A stretch of DNA of 34,322 nt from Parvularculales bacterium. GTDB lineage: Bacteria > Pseudomonadota > Alphaproteobacteria > JAPOUT01 > JBAJNM01. A program made the position numbers and the translations under genes. Within the stretch, counting starts at the first letter, position 1. The number at the start of each line of letters is the position of its first letter. Below, piece by piece: positions 25,232 through 33,287 of this stretch. Where the stretch lies: the NCBI GenBank assembly GCA_036881865.1, contig JBAJNM010000017.1:1-34322 (forward strand). The letters run 5' to 3'. The notes under the pieces are model-generated. The model saw only the letters and a list, made by a program, of their open reading frames with translations, made no database searches and had not been told where the DNA came from.

Positions 25232-25636
25232 TTATGCCCTCACCGCCGTGCGTCGCGCATAGCTCGCCAGCATCGGGCAACCGGCGAAAATACCGAGGTT
25301 TTTAACAAAGTTTTGAGTTTCGTGCTGCCCTTCAATTCCACTGAAATTCCAGAAGTCATGCAGGTTGAAATTAATAACCAAAATATAGATGGCGCAGGCA
25401 TAGGCCATTTGCCAGACATAGCGATTGGCAAGCAACGCCCCGCCAAGCACCAAATTGGTAAGGCTGGCAATCAGTAAAAGCGGCGTGGTGAACGGCACAC
25501 CATGACGTTGCATCAGGTTAATATGGGTTTGCCAATCGGAAAATTTTGCCAAGCCGGGTAAGACAAAATACAAGCCCAGCAAACTCCGGCCGACAATTAA
25601 TGACAGTTGATCTATATGTTTATCCAATTTCTGCAT
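25232..25636 (-). CDS. DoxX family membrane protein
   Basis: A 134-residue protein with four hydrophobic helices. The N-terminal LSLIVGRSLLGLYFVLPGLAKF matches the DoxX pattern, with the conserved Gly/Lys after the first helix. MQRHGVPF leads to the second helix, LVLGGALLANR lies in the middle, and MAYACAIYILVINFNLHDFW is the third. DoxX proteins are linked to redox and oxidative stress functions, but the biochemical role is poorly known. It diverges from the second N-formylglutamate amidohydrolase gene across about 180 bases, where TTATAGT at about 25769-25775 is a possible -10 box for the + strand. Confidence 0.83.
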   Translation of the reverse strand: MQKLDKHIDQLSLIVGRSLLGLYFVLPGLAKFSDWQTHINLMQRHGVPFTTPLLLIASLTNLVLGGALLANRYVWQMAYACAIYILVINFNLHDFWNFSGIEGQHETQNFVKNLGIFAGCPMLASYARRTAVRA

Positions 25637-25819
25637 GGCGGAGACTTTCGCCTTTCCCAGTTCGTTTCAGCGTAAACTAATCCTCGGTAAAGAGGCAACA
25701 CTGATTGCCCACAACCTAGAAGAAGAACCCCCGAAAAAAACCACCCCTTTATCAGATGGCATAATACGTTATAGTACAAAGTTAGTTGAAACCCGCATCA
25801 AGACAAACAAGCCCCGCCC

Positions 25820-26737
25820 ATGCCTCTACCATCCCTCAACCCCACCATTGAAAAAGAAACAGCACAACTGTTTGAAAACCCTTTTGAGGTTATAACTCCT
25901 CCTGAAAGTAATCAGGCACCAGTGATTTTATGTTTACCTCATTCGGGACGCACATACCCTCTTGAGTTCATTCGCCAGTCGCGCCTTGAGATTAATAAGC
26001 TCCGGCGCTCAGAAGATAGCTTTGTCGATGCCCTTCTTGAAAATGCACCCCAAGAGGGTGCCAGCATGATTGTCGCCCGCTTTCCCCGTGCCTGGTTGGA
26101 TGTCAACAGGGAGCCCTATGAACTAGACCCAACCATGTTTTCCGAACCCCTGCCCCCTCATGTTAACAGGCACTCACCCCGGGTGGGAGCCGGTCTTGGC
26201 GTCATTGCCCGTATTGTGAGCGAGGACGTAAACATATACAAAGCGCCGCTACAATTTGCCGAGGTCGAACAACGGATACGTCATTTATACTTCCCCTTCC
26301 ATACCCAGCTTCAAACTCTGATGACGAACCTTCGCCACCGCTTTGGCTATGCGGTTTTAGTGGATTGCCACTCCATGCCATCAGGCCCAATCAGCACAAC
26401 AGGAATGGCGGATATCGTATTGGGTGATCGTTACGCCACCACAGCCACCAGCGCTCTTGTAGATCATATTGAAAGTCACCTAACCCATGCCGGCTATAAA
26501 GTTGCGCGCAACAGGCCTTATGCGGGTGGGTTTATTACCCAACGGCACGGGCATCCCTCTCTTGATCTACATGCCCTGCAAATTGAAATAAACCGGGCGC
26601 TTTACATGAATGAAAAATCCTTTGACCTTCATCATGGCTTTACCAAACTGCAACATGACATGACCACTATGGTGCGGGAGATTGTCACTCTCTCTCCGGA
26701 GGATTTTGGGTTCTCCCCCAAGCAAGCTGCTCAATAG
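25820..26737 (+). CDS. Second N-formylglutamate amidohydrolase family protein
   Basis: A 305-residue member of the same family as the protein at 17916-18746 but of a different subgroup. Its motifs read VILCLPHSGRTYP, SEDSFVDALLENAP, RAWLDVNREPYELDP, LVDCHSMPSGP and the HGHPSLDLHALQIEINRALY segment with the metal and substrate Arg region. Family members hydrolyse N-formyl or related N-acyl amino acids. No hut genes surround it, so the substrate is open. The start ATG lacks a good ribosome binding site. Confidence 0.87.
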   Translation: MPLPSLNPTIEKETAQLFENPFEVITPPESNQAPVILCLPHSGRTYPLEFIRQSRLEINKLRRSEDSFVDALLENAPQEGASMIVARFPRAWLDVNREPYELDPTMFSEPLPPHVNRHSPRVGAGLGVIARIVSEDVNIYKAPLQFAEVEQRIRHLYFPFHTQLQTLMTNLRHRFGYAVLVDCHSMPSGPISTTGMADIVLGDRYATTATSALVDHIESHLTHAGYKVARNRPYAGGFITQRHGHPSLDLHALQIEINRALYMNEKSFDLHHGFTKLQHDMTTMVREIVTLSPEDFGFSPKQAAQ

Positions 26738-26769
26738 GGGATTACAAAAAAGGGATGCACAAAAGACGG

Positions 26770-26794
26770 CGTTAAGTTTGTATAACCCTTAACG
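26770..26794. repeat. 7-bp inverted repeat before the FMN glutamate-synthase-like gene
   Basis: CGTTAAG (26770-26776) and CTTAACG (26788-26794), with an 11-base spacer containing TATAAC. It lies 35 bases before the ATG at 26829. The -10-like sequence within the spacer would make it suitable as an operator, but no matching -35 box is clear. Confidence 0.4.
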
Positions 26795-26828
26795 GTTAAA
26801 AATTACAGCCACAAAAGGAAGTCTCCCC

Positions 26829-28346
26829 ATGGAAAATTTAATTGAAGAAGTCGTCTCTTTGCTTGATTTCTCAGCCTCCTTGTTTTTGTTTGCGCTGGGA
26901 ATTGGCGTTGCTTTTATTATGGTCTTGTACATTATTGACCGCTTCCAAACGACCCATGCCATAAGGCGCAATTATCCTCTCATTGGCCGGTTCCGCTATT
27001 TGTTTGAATATCTGGGAGAATATTTCAGACAGTATTTCTTCGCTCTGGACCGCGAAGAAATGCCCTTTAACCGAGCGCAGCGCAGCTGGGTTTACCGAGC
27101 TTCAAAAGGTGTGGATGCTACTATTGCTTTTGGGAGCACCCACGATATTCGCCCCACAGGGTCAGTCTTGTTCGTCAATTGTCCTTTTCCAAAATTAAAA
27201 GAAGATACCACCGAGCCGCAGTTTGTGACCATAGGTCCTCACTGCCCTCATCCATACAAGACCAAATCCATTTTCAACATATCCGGCATGAGTTTCGGTG
27301 CCATCTCAAAACCGGCGGTTCAGGCTCTTTCAAACGGTGCCCGCATGGCAGGGTGCTGGATGAATACAGGTGAGGGAGGATTATCTCCCTATCATGTTGA
27401 GGGCGGTGCAGACATTGTATTTCAGATAGGCACGGCAAAATATGGCGTTCGTGATGAGGACGGCCATTTGTCAGACAAAAAACTTGCCACCATAGCCACC
27501 TACAACCAAGTTAAAATGTTTGAAATCAAACTCAGTCAAGGTGCCAAGCCCGGCATCGGCGGGATTCTTCCCGCTGCCAAAGTAACACCGGAGATTGCTG
27601 CCGTACGCGGCATTGAGGTGGGGGAAGCCTCGTTAAGTCCGAACCGTCATCCGGAGATAGATAATGCCGAACAACTCCTTGATATGATTCACCACGTGCG
27701 TACCCATACCGGAAAGCCAACAGGCTTCAAAATGGTTATCGGGGCTTATGGTTGGCTGGATGAATTGTGTGAAGCTATTATACGGCGCGGTCCTGATGAA
27801 AGTGCTCCTGATTTCATTACCCTTGATTCAGGCGACGGCGGAACCGGTGCTGCCCCCATGGCCCTTATGGATTCCGTCGGGCTCCCCATTCGTGAAACTT
27901 TACCCATGTTAGTCGATATCCTCTCACGCTACGATTTGCGAGAACGCATTAAAATCATTGCCGGGGGCAAACTGATTAATCCGGCTGACGTGGCGTGGGC
28001 TTATTGTATAGGCGCTGATTTTGTAATCTCCGGGCGCGGCTTTATGTTTGCGCTGGGGTGTATACAGGCACTGCAATGTAACAAAAACACGTGTCCCACA
28101 GGTATTACGACCCACAGTCGAAGACTGCAAAAAGGTCTTAACACGGCAGTCAAAGCCGAGCGGGTGAGGCGTTATGCTGAAGCCATGACCCGTGATGTGT
28201 GCACCATTGCTCATTCCTGTGGTGTGAGTGAACCACGTGCACTCAGGCGTTATCATGTCCGTATGATCGGAGAAGATGGTTACTCCCGCGGCTTTCATGA
28301 AATCTATCCCGAGGTAACGCCGGAAGCCCAACAATCAAAAACCTAA
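26829..28346 (+). CDS. FMN-binding glutamate-synthase-domain protein with N-terminal membrane helix
   Basis: A 505-residue protein whose main part is the FMN/3Fe-4S synthase domain of glutamate synthase (GltB). It has FNISGMSFGAISKPAVQALS, the FEIKLSQGAKPGIGG motif, TLDSGDGGTGAAP and the cluster cysteines C411, C417 and C422 (Cx5Cx4C) before PTGITTH. There is no glutaminase domain, so ammonia or an amine may be the donor, as in archaeal-type or N-methylglutamate-synthase-like proteins. Residues about 12-36 form a membrane helix, tethering the enzyme to the inner membrane. AAGGAAG precedes the ATG. No small-subunit (gltD) gene is present. Confidence 0.88.
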   Translation: MENLIEEVVSLLDFSASLFLFALGIGVAFIMVLYIIDRFQTTHAIRRNYPLIGRFRYLFEYLGEYFRQYFFALDREEMPFNRAQRSWVYRASKGVDATIAFGSTHDIRPTGSVLFVNCPFPKLKEDTTEPQFVTIGPHCPHPYKTKSIFNISGMSFGAISKPAVQALSNGARMAGCWMNTGEGGLSPYHVEGGADIVFQIGTAKYGVRDEDGHLSDKKLATIATYNQVKMFEIKLSQGAKPGIGGILPAAKVTPEIAAVRGIEVGEASLSPNRHPEIDNAEQLLDMIHHVRTHTGKPTGFKMVIGAYGWLDELCEAIIRRGPDESAPDFITLDSGDGGTGAAPMALMDSVGLPIRETLPMLVDILSRYDLRERIKIIAGGKLINPADVAWAYCIGADFVISGRGFMFALGCIQALQCNKNTCPTGITTHSRRLQKGLNTAVKAERVRRYAEAMTRDVCTIAHSCGVSEPRALRRYHVRMIGEDGYSRGFHEIYPEVTPEAQQSKT

Positions 28347-28427
28347 CGAGCAAACCTATAATCTTCCACTTGTGATGAGGGATTAATAATTTTATCTTTC
28401 AGCATATTTGGTTTGTTAGGATCCCCT

Positions 28428-29270
28428 GTGACCGAGACTTCCGTGCCCTTTCCCCGGCTTGATCAATACAGAGCGCTGGCTCACCGCCTTGCCGATGCCA
28501 CAGGGCCTCTTATTTTGCCTCACTTCAGGGCTGGTGGTCACATAGATAACAAAGCAGATGTAAGCACAGATACAAGGTTTGATCCGGTAACCAAAGCCGA
28601 CAAAGATGCCGAACGGGTCATGCGTACTCTCATTGCCGATGCTTTTCCAGATCATAACATTATCGGTGAAGAATACGATGACACATTTGGCACAAGTGAG
28701 GGCGGTGCAGGTGAATACAGCTGGGTGCTAGACCCTATTGATGGAACCCGCGCCTTTATTATGGGCCTGCCCACATGGGGCACTCTGATTGCTCTTTGTC
28801 ACAAAGGAACCCCCGTTTTGGGTCTGGTCAACCAACCCTGGACACAAGAACGTTTTGAAGGAGATCGGGAGAGTGCGCATTTTATCTATCAAAACCACGC
28901 CGCTCCGTTGCACACCCGCCCCTGTCCAAATTTTGACACAGCTATTTTAGCGGCGACAGCACCAGAGATATTTACAACCCCGGGTGAAGTCAACGTCTTT
29001 GAAAAGCTCACTTCATACGTGCGTATGCGCCGCTTTGGAGGGGATTGTTATAATTACTGCCTGCTGGCCAGAGGGTTGATTGATATAGTGGTGGAATCAT
29101 CCCTTAAACAGGTAGATGTTCAAGCCCTTATACCTATCGTAGAAGGCGCAGGCGGCATTATAACCGACTGGAAGGGACGCCCCAACCCGACGGACGGGCA
29201 AGTTATCGCCGCCGGCGACAAAACCCTACACGCTACCGCTCTTGATATTTTAGCTCCTGCCGCCACCTAA
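28428..29270 (+). CDS. hisN: IMPase-family phosphatase, probably histidinol-phosphatase
   Basis: A 280-residue metal-dependent phosphatase. The metal ligands are intact: E81-E82 in GEE, D102 and D105 in DPIDGT, and D230 in the C-terminal KQVDVQAL, followed by GAGGIITDW. The DPIDGTRAFIMGLPTWGTLI variant resembles HisN, which makes histidinol in histidine synthesis; a general inositol or nucleotide phosphatase cannot be excluded. The start is taken as GTG 28428 with TTAGGA upstream; a TTG at 28413 would add five residues. It contrasts with the degraded relative at 4282. Confidence 0.87.
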   Translation: MTETSVPFPRLDQYRALAHRLADATGPLILPHFRAGGHIDNKADVSTDTRFDPVTKADKDAERVMRTLIADAFPDHNIIGEEYDDTFGTSEGGAGEYSWVLDPIDGTRAFIMGLPTWGTLIALCHKGTPVLGLVNQPWTQERFEGDRESAHFIYQNHAAPLHTRPCPNFDTAILAATAPEIFTTPGEVNVFEKLTSYVRMRRFGGDCYNYCLLARGLIDIVVESSLKQVDVQALIPIVEGAGGIITDWKGRPNPTDGQVIAAGDKTLHATALDILAPAAT

Positions 29271-29440
29271 AAATTCTTATAAAAAACTATCGGTGTGGGC
29301 CAGTTTGTGTTTTTCAGTGTTCTTTGTCGTCATATCATCTTTTATATCATTTCTATCTCTTTTTCGCCGTACGTGTTGTTACGTTGCCACCGTAGGCAAA
29401 ACTCCTGTATCCTGCACCATAGGAAACAAGAGGGCATTTT

Positions 29441-30997
29441 ATGAGTTGGAAACCGGAAAGTGATGAAATTCACCAACGCCGGATGTGGGCGAAACACCAA
29501 GGTGGACAAGAAGCCGTCGCACGCCAACACGAAAAAGGACGGCTCACTATTCGCGAACGTATCGCGGCTCTCATTGACAATGGTAGTTTTCGTGAATTGG
29601 GAGAAGGAGCCGGTGTGCCCGAATTTGACGAGAACGGCATCCTCACCGGATTTCAACCCGCCAATTTTGTTTTGGGATTTGGCAAAATAAATAACCGCCA
29701 AATTATTGTAGGTGGCGAAGATTTTACCCTCAAGGGCGGCTCACCTAACCCCGCCGGATTACGCAAAAGCATTTATGCAGAAGACGTAGCCCTGCAATAC
29801 CGTCTACCCCTTGTGCGCCTCCATGAAGGTGGTGGTGGCTCCGTAGCAGGAGCAGGGGGTAACAAAAAACGCCGCCCTATGGGAGAATCCGTTTTTGGGA
29901 ACCCGCGGTTTCTCTCCGTTGCTAAACTTCTAGGTGTCGTACCCGTAGCCTCTGCCGCCATGGGTCCGGTTGCTGGATTGCCCGCCGCACGCCTAGTATC
30001 GTCTCACTTTACCATTATGTGTCGACACGCACAGGTGCTCATCGCAGGACCCGCCGTCGTAAAACGCGCCCTCAATGTGGATATGACTAAAGAACAATTA
30101 GGCGGTGCTGAGGTTCATGCCCGCTCCGGTGTCATTGATAATATCGCCGAAGACGAAACGGATGCCCTGAATCAAATTGCGCGTTTTTTGTCTTACCTGC
30201 CCGATAACGTCTGGCAACTTCCCCCCCGTGGATCAACAGAAGACAGCGCCCAAAGACAAGAAGAACGTCTGCTTTCCATCGTACCTCGCAACCGGCGATA
30301 CCCCTTCGCCATGCGCGACGTTATTAGCGATGTTTTTGATGTTGATTCATTTTTCGAAATGAGCCGTCATTATGGACCCGGGACCATTACGGGGTTAGCA
30401 CGGTTGGATGGCTGGCCGGTAGGCGTGCTGGCCAATGATTGTATGGTGTATGCTGGTGCCATGACAGCCGAGGCCGCACGCAAGACCCGTCGCTTTGTGG
30501 ACATGTGCAATACGTTCAACCTGCCGATTATAAGTCTGGCAGATGAGCCGGGCTTTATGATTGGGCCGGACTCCGAAAAAGCCGGAACCATTCGCGAAGG
30601 AGCAGCCGCCATTGCTGCCGTCATGCAAAGCCGCGTTCCCTGGGCTACAGTTATTGTTCACAAAACATTTGGTGTTGCCGCGGCAGCTCACTTCGGGCCG
30701 GGTGGTTTTGTCTTGTCGTGGCCATCAGCTGCCAGCGGAGCACTACCCGTTGAGGGTGGTGTTGCGGTAGCCTTTGGCCGTGAGATTGCCGCCGCCTCCG
30801 ATCCGGAAGCCAAACGGCGGGAACTGGAAGAAACACTGTCTCAAAGTCAATCACCCTTTCCCCGCGCTGAAGGATTTTCGGTTCATGAGTTGATAGACCC
30901 CCGTGAGAGCCGCCCGCGCTTGTGTGACTGGATAAATTGGGCCCGCCCCGCCATGGAAACCCAAACGGAACCGTTTCAGGTGACCATGAGGCCTTAG
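29441..30997 (+). CDS. Acyl-CoA carboxyltransferase (biotin-dependent carboxylase beta subunit), copy 1
   Basis: A 518-residue carboxyltransferase with two crotonase-fold domains. In the N-domain, RLTIRERIAALIDNGSF and HEGGGGSVAG contribute the acyl-CoA side. In the C-domain, DEPGFMIGPDSEKAG and TFGVAAAAH supply the biotin side and oxyanion holes. It transfers carboxyl from biotin to an acyl-CoA such as propionyl-CoA or a related thioester. No biotin carboxylase or biotin carrier is in this window. GAGGG lies 6-7 bases before the ATG. The 170 bases upstream show no strong promoter. A paralogue follows after 15 bases, and both proteins end in MRP. Confidence 0.9.
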   Translation: MSWKPESDEIHQRRMWAKHQGGQEAVARQHEKGRLTIRERIAALIDNGSFRELGEGAGVPEFDENGILTGFQPANFVLGFGKINNRQIIVGGEDFTLKGGSPNPAGLRKSIYAEDVALQYRLPLVRLHEGGGGSVAGAGGNKKRRPMGESVFGNPRFLSVAKLLGVVPVASAAMGPVAGLPAARLVSSHFTIMCRHAQVLIAGPAVVKRALNVDMTKEQLGGAEVHARSGVIDNIAEDETDALNQIARFLSYLPDNVWQLPPRGSTEDSAQRQEERLLSIVPRNRRYPFAMRDVISDVFDVDSFFEMSRHYGPGTITGLARLDGWPVGVLANDCMVYAGAMTAEAARKTRRFVDMCNTFNLPIISLADEPGFMIGPDSEKAGTIREGAAAIAAVMQSRVPWATVIVHKTFGVAAAAHFGPGGFVLSWPSAASGALPVEGGVAVAFGREIAAASDPEAKRRELEETLSQSQSPFPRAEGFSVHELIDPRESRPRLCDWINWARPAMETQTEPFQVTMRP

Positions 30998-31012
30998 AAA
31001 GAAACTCCGCCT

Positions 31013-32560
31013 ATGACATGGAAATCCGACCTTGAAGAGATCAAAAAACGCCGTGACCTAGCATACAAAATGGGGGGTGAGGAAAAAGTTACCCGTCAGC
31101 ATAATACAGGACGGCTAACGGTACGGGAACGCATTGATCGCCTTCTTGATGCGGGTAGTTTTCATGAAATTGGTGTTCTTGCCGGACGCGCTCTTTATGA
31201 CGAGCAAGGTGATGTATCTGAGTTCACCCCTGCTAATTTTGTTATGGGGCGGGGCCGTATAGAAGACCGCCCTGTTGTGGTGGGAGGTGATGATTTCACC
31301 GTACGTGGGGGTGCAGCAGATGCAGCGATTGCTCAAAAACAAATTATGGGAGAGCAGTTCGCTAGTGAATACCGGCTGCCTCTTGTGCGTCTTATAGAAG
31401 GCACCGGAGGCGGTGGATCCGTTAAATCCCTTGATATGGATGCCCGTACGTATGTGCCGGCAAACCCGGGCTGGCAATGGGTGGTGGAGAATATGTCCAC
31501 CGTACCGGTGGTCTCTCTGGCTTTGGGACCGGTTGCCGGATTGGGAGCGGCCCGAACCGTCACCAGCCATCTGGCAGTGATGGTGGAAGGGGTATCACAA
31601 TTATTTGTTGCGGGGCCACCGGTGGTGAACAGGCTTGGTGAATCGGTTACCAAGGAAGAACTAGGAGGTGCCGATATTCACGCCCGCAATGGGGCCATTG
31701 ATCTTGTTGTGGCCAGTGAAGAAGAAGCCTTTGAGGCTACCCGTCGGTTTTTGTCTTACCTGCCGTCATCGGTGTATGACCTGCCGCCGCACGCACCTTG
31801 CCATGATCCTGTTGACCGACGCGATGAGGCGCTGTTGTCTATTGTACCCCGAAATCGGCGTCAGGTTTACAAAATGCGCACCATTATAGAGGCAGTGGTA
31901 GATAAAGACTCATTTATGGAGATGGGCCGAATGTGGGGACGGTCATTGATTACGGGTCTGGCGCGGTTGGACGGCTGGCCAGTAGCGGTAATGGCTGGAG
32001 ACCCCTATCATTATGGCGGCGGCTGGACAGCGGAAGTTTCACAAAAAGCAACCCGCTTTACAGACATAGCAGAAACATTTCATTTGCCGGTTGTTCATCT
32101 GGTAGACAATCCGGGGTTTGTTATCGGTTCAGAGTCAGAAAAAGCCGCTACAATTCGCCATGGCGCACGAGCGCTGGCATCGGTCTATCAAGCTAGCGTG
32201 CCATGGTGTTCTATACTTATTCGCAAAGTGTTTGGTGTTGCGGGTGCAGCTCACATGAATGCCGCACGGGTTCATTACCGCTACGCCTGGCCATCGGGTG
32301 ATTGGGGATCTCTGCCCATGGAAGGTGGTATTGAGGCGGCATATAAATCGCAGATTGAAGAGGCAGACGACCCTGATGCGCTCATTAAAGAAATTGAAGA
32401 GCGCATGAACCAAGTGCGCTCTCCCTTTCGCACCGCCGAAGCCTTTATGGTAGAAGACATTATCGATCCCCGCGATACGCGCCGCTTGCTCTGCGAGTTT
32501 GCCAATCTGGCCGCACCCCTTAGAACGCCCGGCAAAAGCGCCCATGGCATGAGGCCTTAA
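31013..32560 (+). CDS. Acyl-CoA carboxyltransferase (biotin-dependent carboxylase beta subunit), copy 2
   Basis: A 515-residue paralogue of the preceding protein with the same layout. RLTVRERIDRLLDAGSF and EGTGGGGSVKS lie in the N-domain; DNPGFVIGSESEKA, VFGVAGAAH and YAWPSGDWGSLPMEGG lie in the C-domain. The two copies are clearly homologous along their length but well diverged. The acyl-pocket regions differ (for example HYGGGWTAEVSQKA here against VYAGAMTAEAARKT), so they are unlikely to be a recent duplication. The upstream ribosome binding site is weak, which suggests coupling to copy 1. Whether the two form a mixed hexamer or separate enzymes is not known. Confidence 0.9.
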   Translation: MTWKSDLEEIKKRRDLAYKMGGEEKVTRQHNTGRLTVRERIDRLLDAGSFHEIGVLAGRALYDEQGDVSEFTPANFVMGRGRIEDRPVVVGGDDFTVRGGAADAAIAQKQIMGEQFASEYRLPLVRLIEGTGGGGSVKSLDMDARTYVPANPGWQWVVENMSTVPVVSLALGPVAGLGAARTVTSHLAVMVEGVSQLFVAGPPVVNRLGESVTKEELGGADIHARNGAIDLVVASEEEAFEATRRFLSYLPSSVYDLPPHAPCHDPVDRRDEALLSIVPRNRRQVYKMRTIIEAVVDKDSFMEMGRMWGRSLITGLARLDGWPVAVMAGDPYHYGGGWTAEVSQKATRFTDIAETFHLPVVHLVDNPGFVIGSESEKAATIRHGARALASVYQASVPWCSILIRKVFGVAGAAHMNAARVHYRYAWPSGDWGSLPMEGGIEAAYKSQIEEADDPDALIKEIEERMNQVRSPFRTAEAFMVEDIIDPRDTRRLLCEFANLAAPLRTPGKSAHGMRP

Positions 32561-32603
32561 CCTTTCATAATAATTAGGTGTCATAAAATAGTTTTTTCTG
32601 CAC

Positions 32604-32632
32604 CTTGAAATTCCCTCCTTAGCATCCCACAT
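32604..32632 (+). promoter_or_regulatory. Sigma-32 (heat-shock) promoter of hsp20
   Basis: CTTGAA at 32604-32609 (CTTGAAA with the next base) is followed after 16 bases by CCCACAT at 32626-32632, close to the RpoH consensus CTTGAA and CCCCATnT. The start should be near 32640, giving a leader of about 70 bases before the Hsp20 ATG. Confidence 0.65.
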
Positions 32633-32640
32633 GAGCGTTA

Positions 32641-32710
32641 TGAGGCAGGTGCCTTACGGGCCTCCCTTAACATAGTGATTAGATGAAACATTGCTTCAAA
32701 GGAGAATGAC
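32641..32710 (+). promoter_or_regulatory. Candidate ROSE-type RNA thermometer in the hsp20 leader
   Basis: The leader ends in TTGCTTCAAAGGAG, where TTGCT (32691-32695) sits just before the Shine-Dalgarno AGGAG (32700-32704). ROSE elements in alphaproteobacterial small heat-shock genes carry a U(U/C)GCU motif that pairs imperfectly with the Shine-Dalgarno at low temperature and opens on heating. Here CTTC can pair with GGAG around AAA. An upstream hairpin, GAGGC (32642-32646) with GCCTC (about 32660-32664), gives the second stem expected. The element is short compared with known ones. Confidence 0.5.
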
Positions 32711-33175
32711 ATGAGCTATTTTGATTTTTCACCTCTTTACAGGTCTACAGTCGGCTTTGATCGCCTTGCGCCTTTTTTTGATACTCTAACCAAGGGTGAC
32801 GATAATTCCGGGTATCCGCCCTATAACATTGAGCGGACCGGTGAGAATGACTATCGCATCACCATGGCGGTTGCCGGTTTTGAGGACGAGGACTTAACGG
32901 TTGAAGCCAAGCAAAACGAACTGTTGATTACGGGAAAACGTGAACAAGATGAGCAAACGACTTATCTTTATCACGGCATTGCAGGTCGCAGTTTTGAACG
33001 CCGGTTTCAGTTGGCAGACCATGTCAACGTTACAGGTGCTCATCTATCCAACGGATTGTTGTATGTAGAACTCGTCCGTGAAATTCCGGAGGAAATGCGC
33101 TCACGCCGTATCCATATTTCAAATGGATCAAACACAGACAAGGCCATAATTCAAGCCGGTGCTGACGCGGCGTAA
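32711..33175 (+). CDS. Small heat-shock protein, Hsp20/IbpA type
   Basis: An ATP-independent chaperone that holds unfolding proteins. In 154 residues it shows the IbpA-type N-terminus (SPLYRSTVGFDRLAPFFDTL), PPYNIERTGENDYRITMAVAGF opening the alpha-crystallin domain, the GIAGRSFERRFQLADHV segment and the LSNGLLYVELVREIPEE strand. The tail is short. AGGAG lies seven bases before the ATG. Heat-shock control is expected from the sigma-32-like promoter and the leader. It is a single-gene transcript closed by a strong terminator. Confidence 0.95.
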   Translation: MSYFDFSPLYRSTVGFDRLAPFFDTLTKGDDNSGYPPYNIERTGENDYRITMAVAGFEDEDLTVEAKQNELLITGKREQDEQTTYLYHGIAGRSFERRFQLADHVNVTGAHLSNGLLYVELVREIPEEMRSRRIHISNGSNTDKAIIQAGADAA

Positions 33176-33204
33176 ACCCTAAACACAAATATTAACACAA
33201 GCAC

Positions 33205-33246
33205 AAAGAGGCGTTTTGGCAGATTTTTCTCCAAAGCGCCTCTTTT
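33205..33246 (+). terminator. Rho-independent terminator after hsp20
   Basis: A 15-bp stem, with 5' arm 33205-33219 (starting AAAGAGGCG) and 3' arm 33231-33245 (ending CGCCTCTTT), contains one G.U pair and encloses an 11-base loop. Beyond the stem is a T-rich run (TTTTACTTTTTCTCTTTTT). It separates hsp20 from the convergent tamB gene. The minus-strand side has no comparable T-run, so it should act mainly on hsp20. Confidence 0.9.
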
Positions 33247-33287
33247 ACTTTTTCTCTTTTTAACGAGACAGAAGACTCTATGCGAGG

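Noticed and set aside
28347-28427. TATAAT-like sequence at about 28370 as a hisN promoter
   Set aside because: No -35 box at a suitable distance was found.
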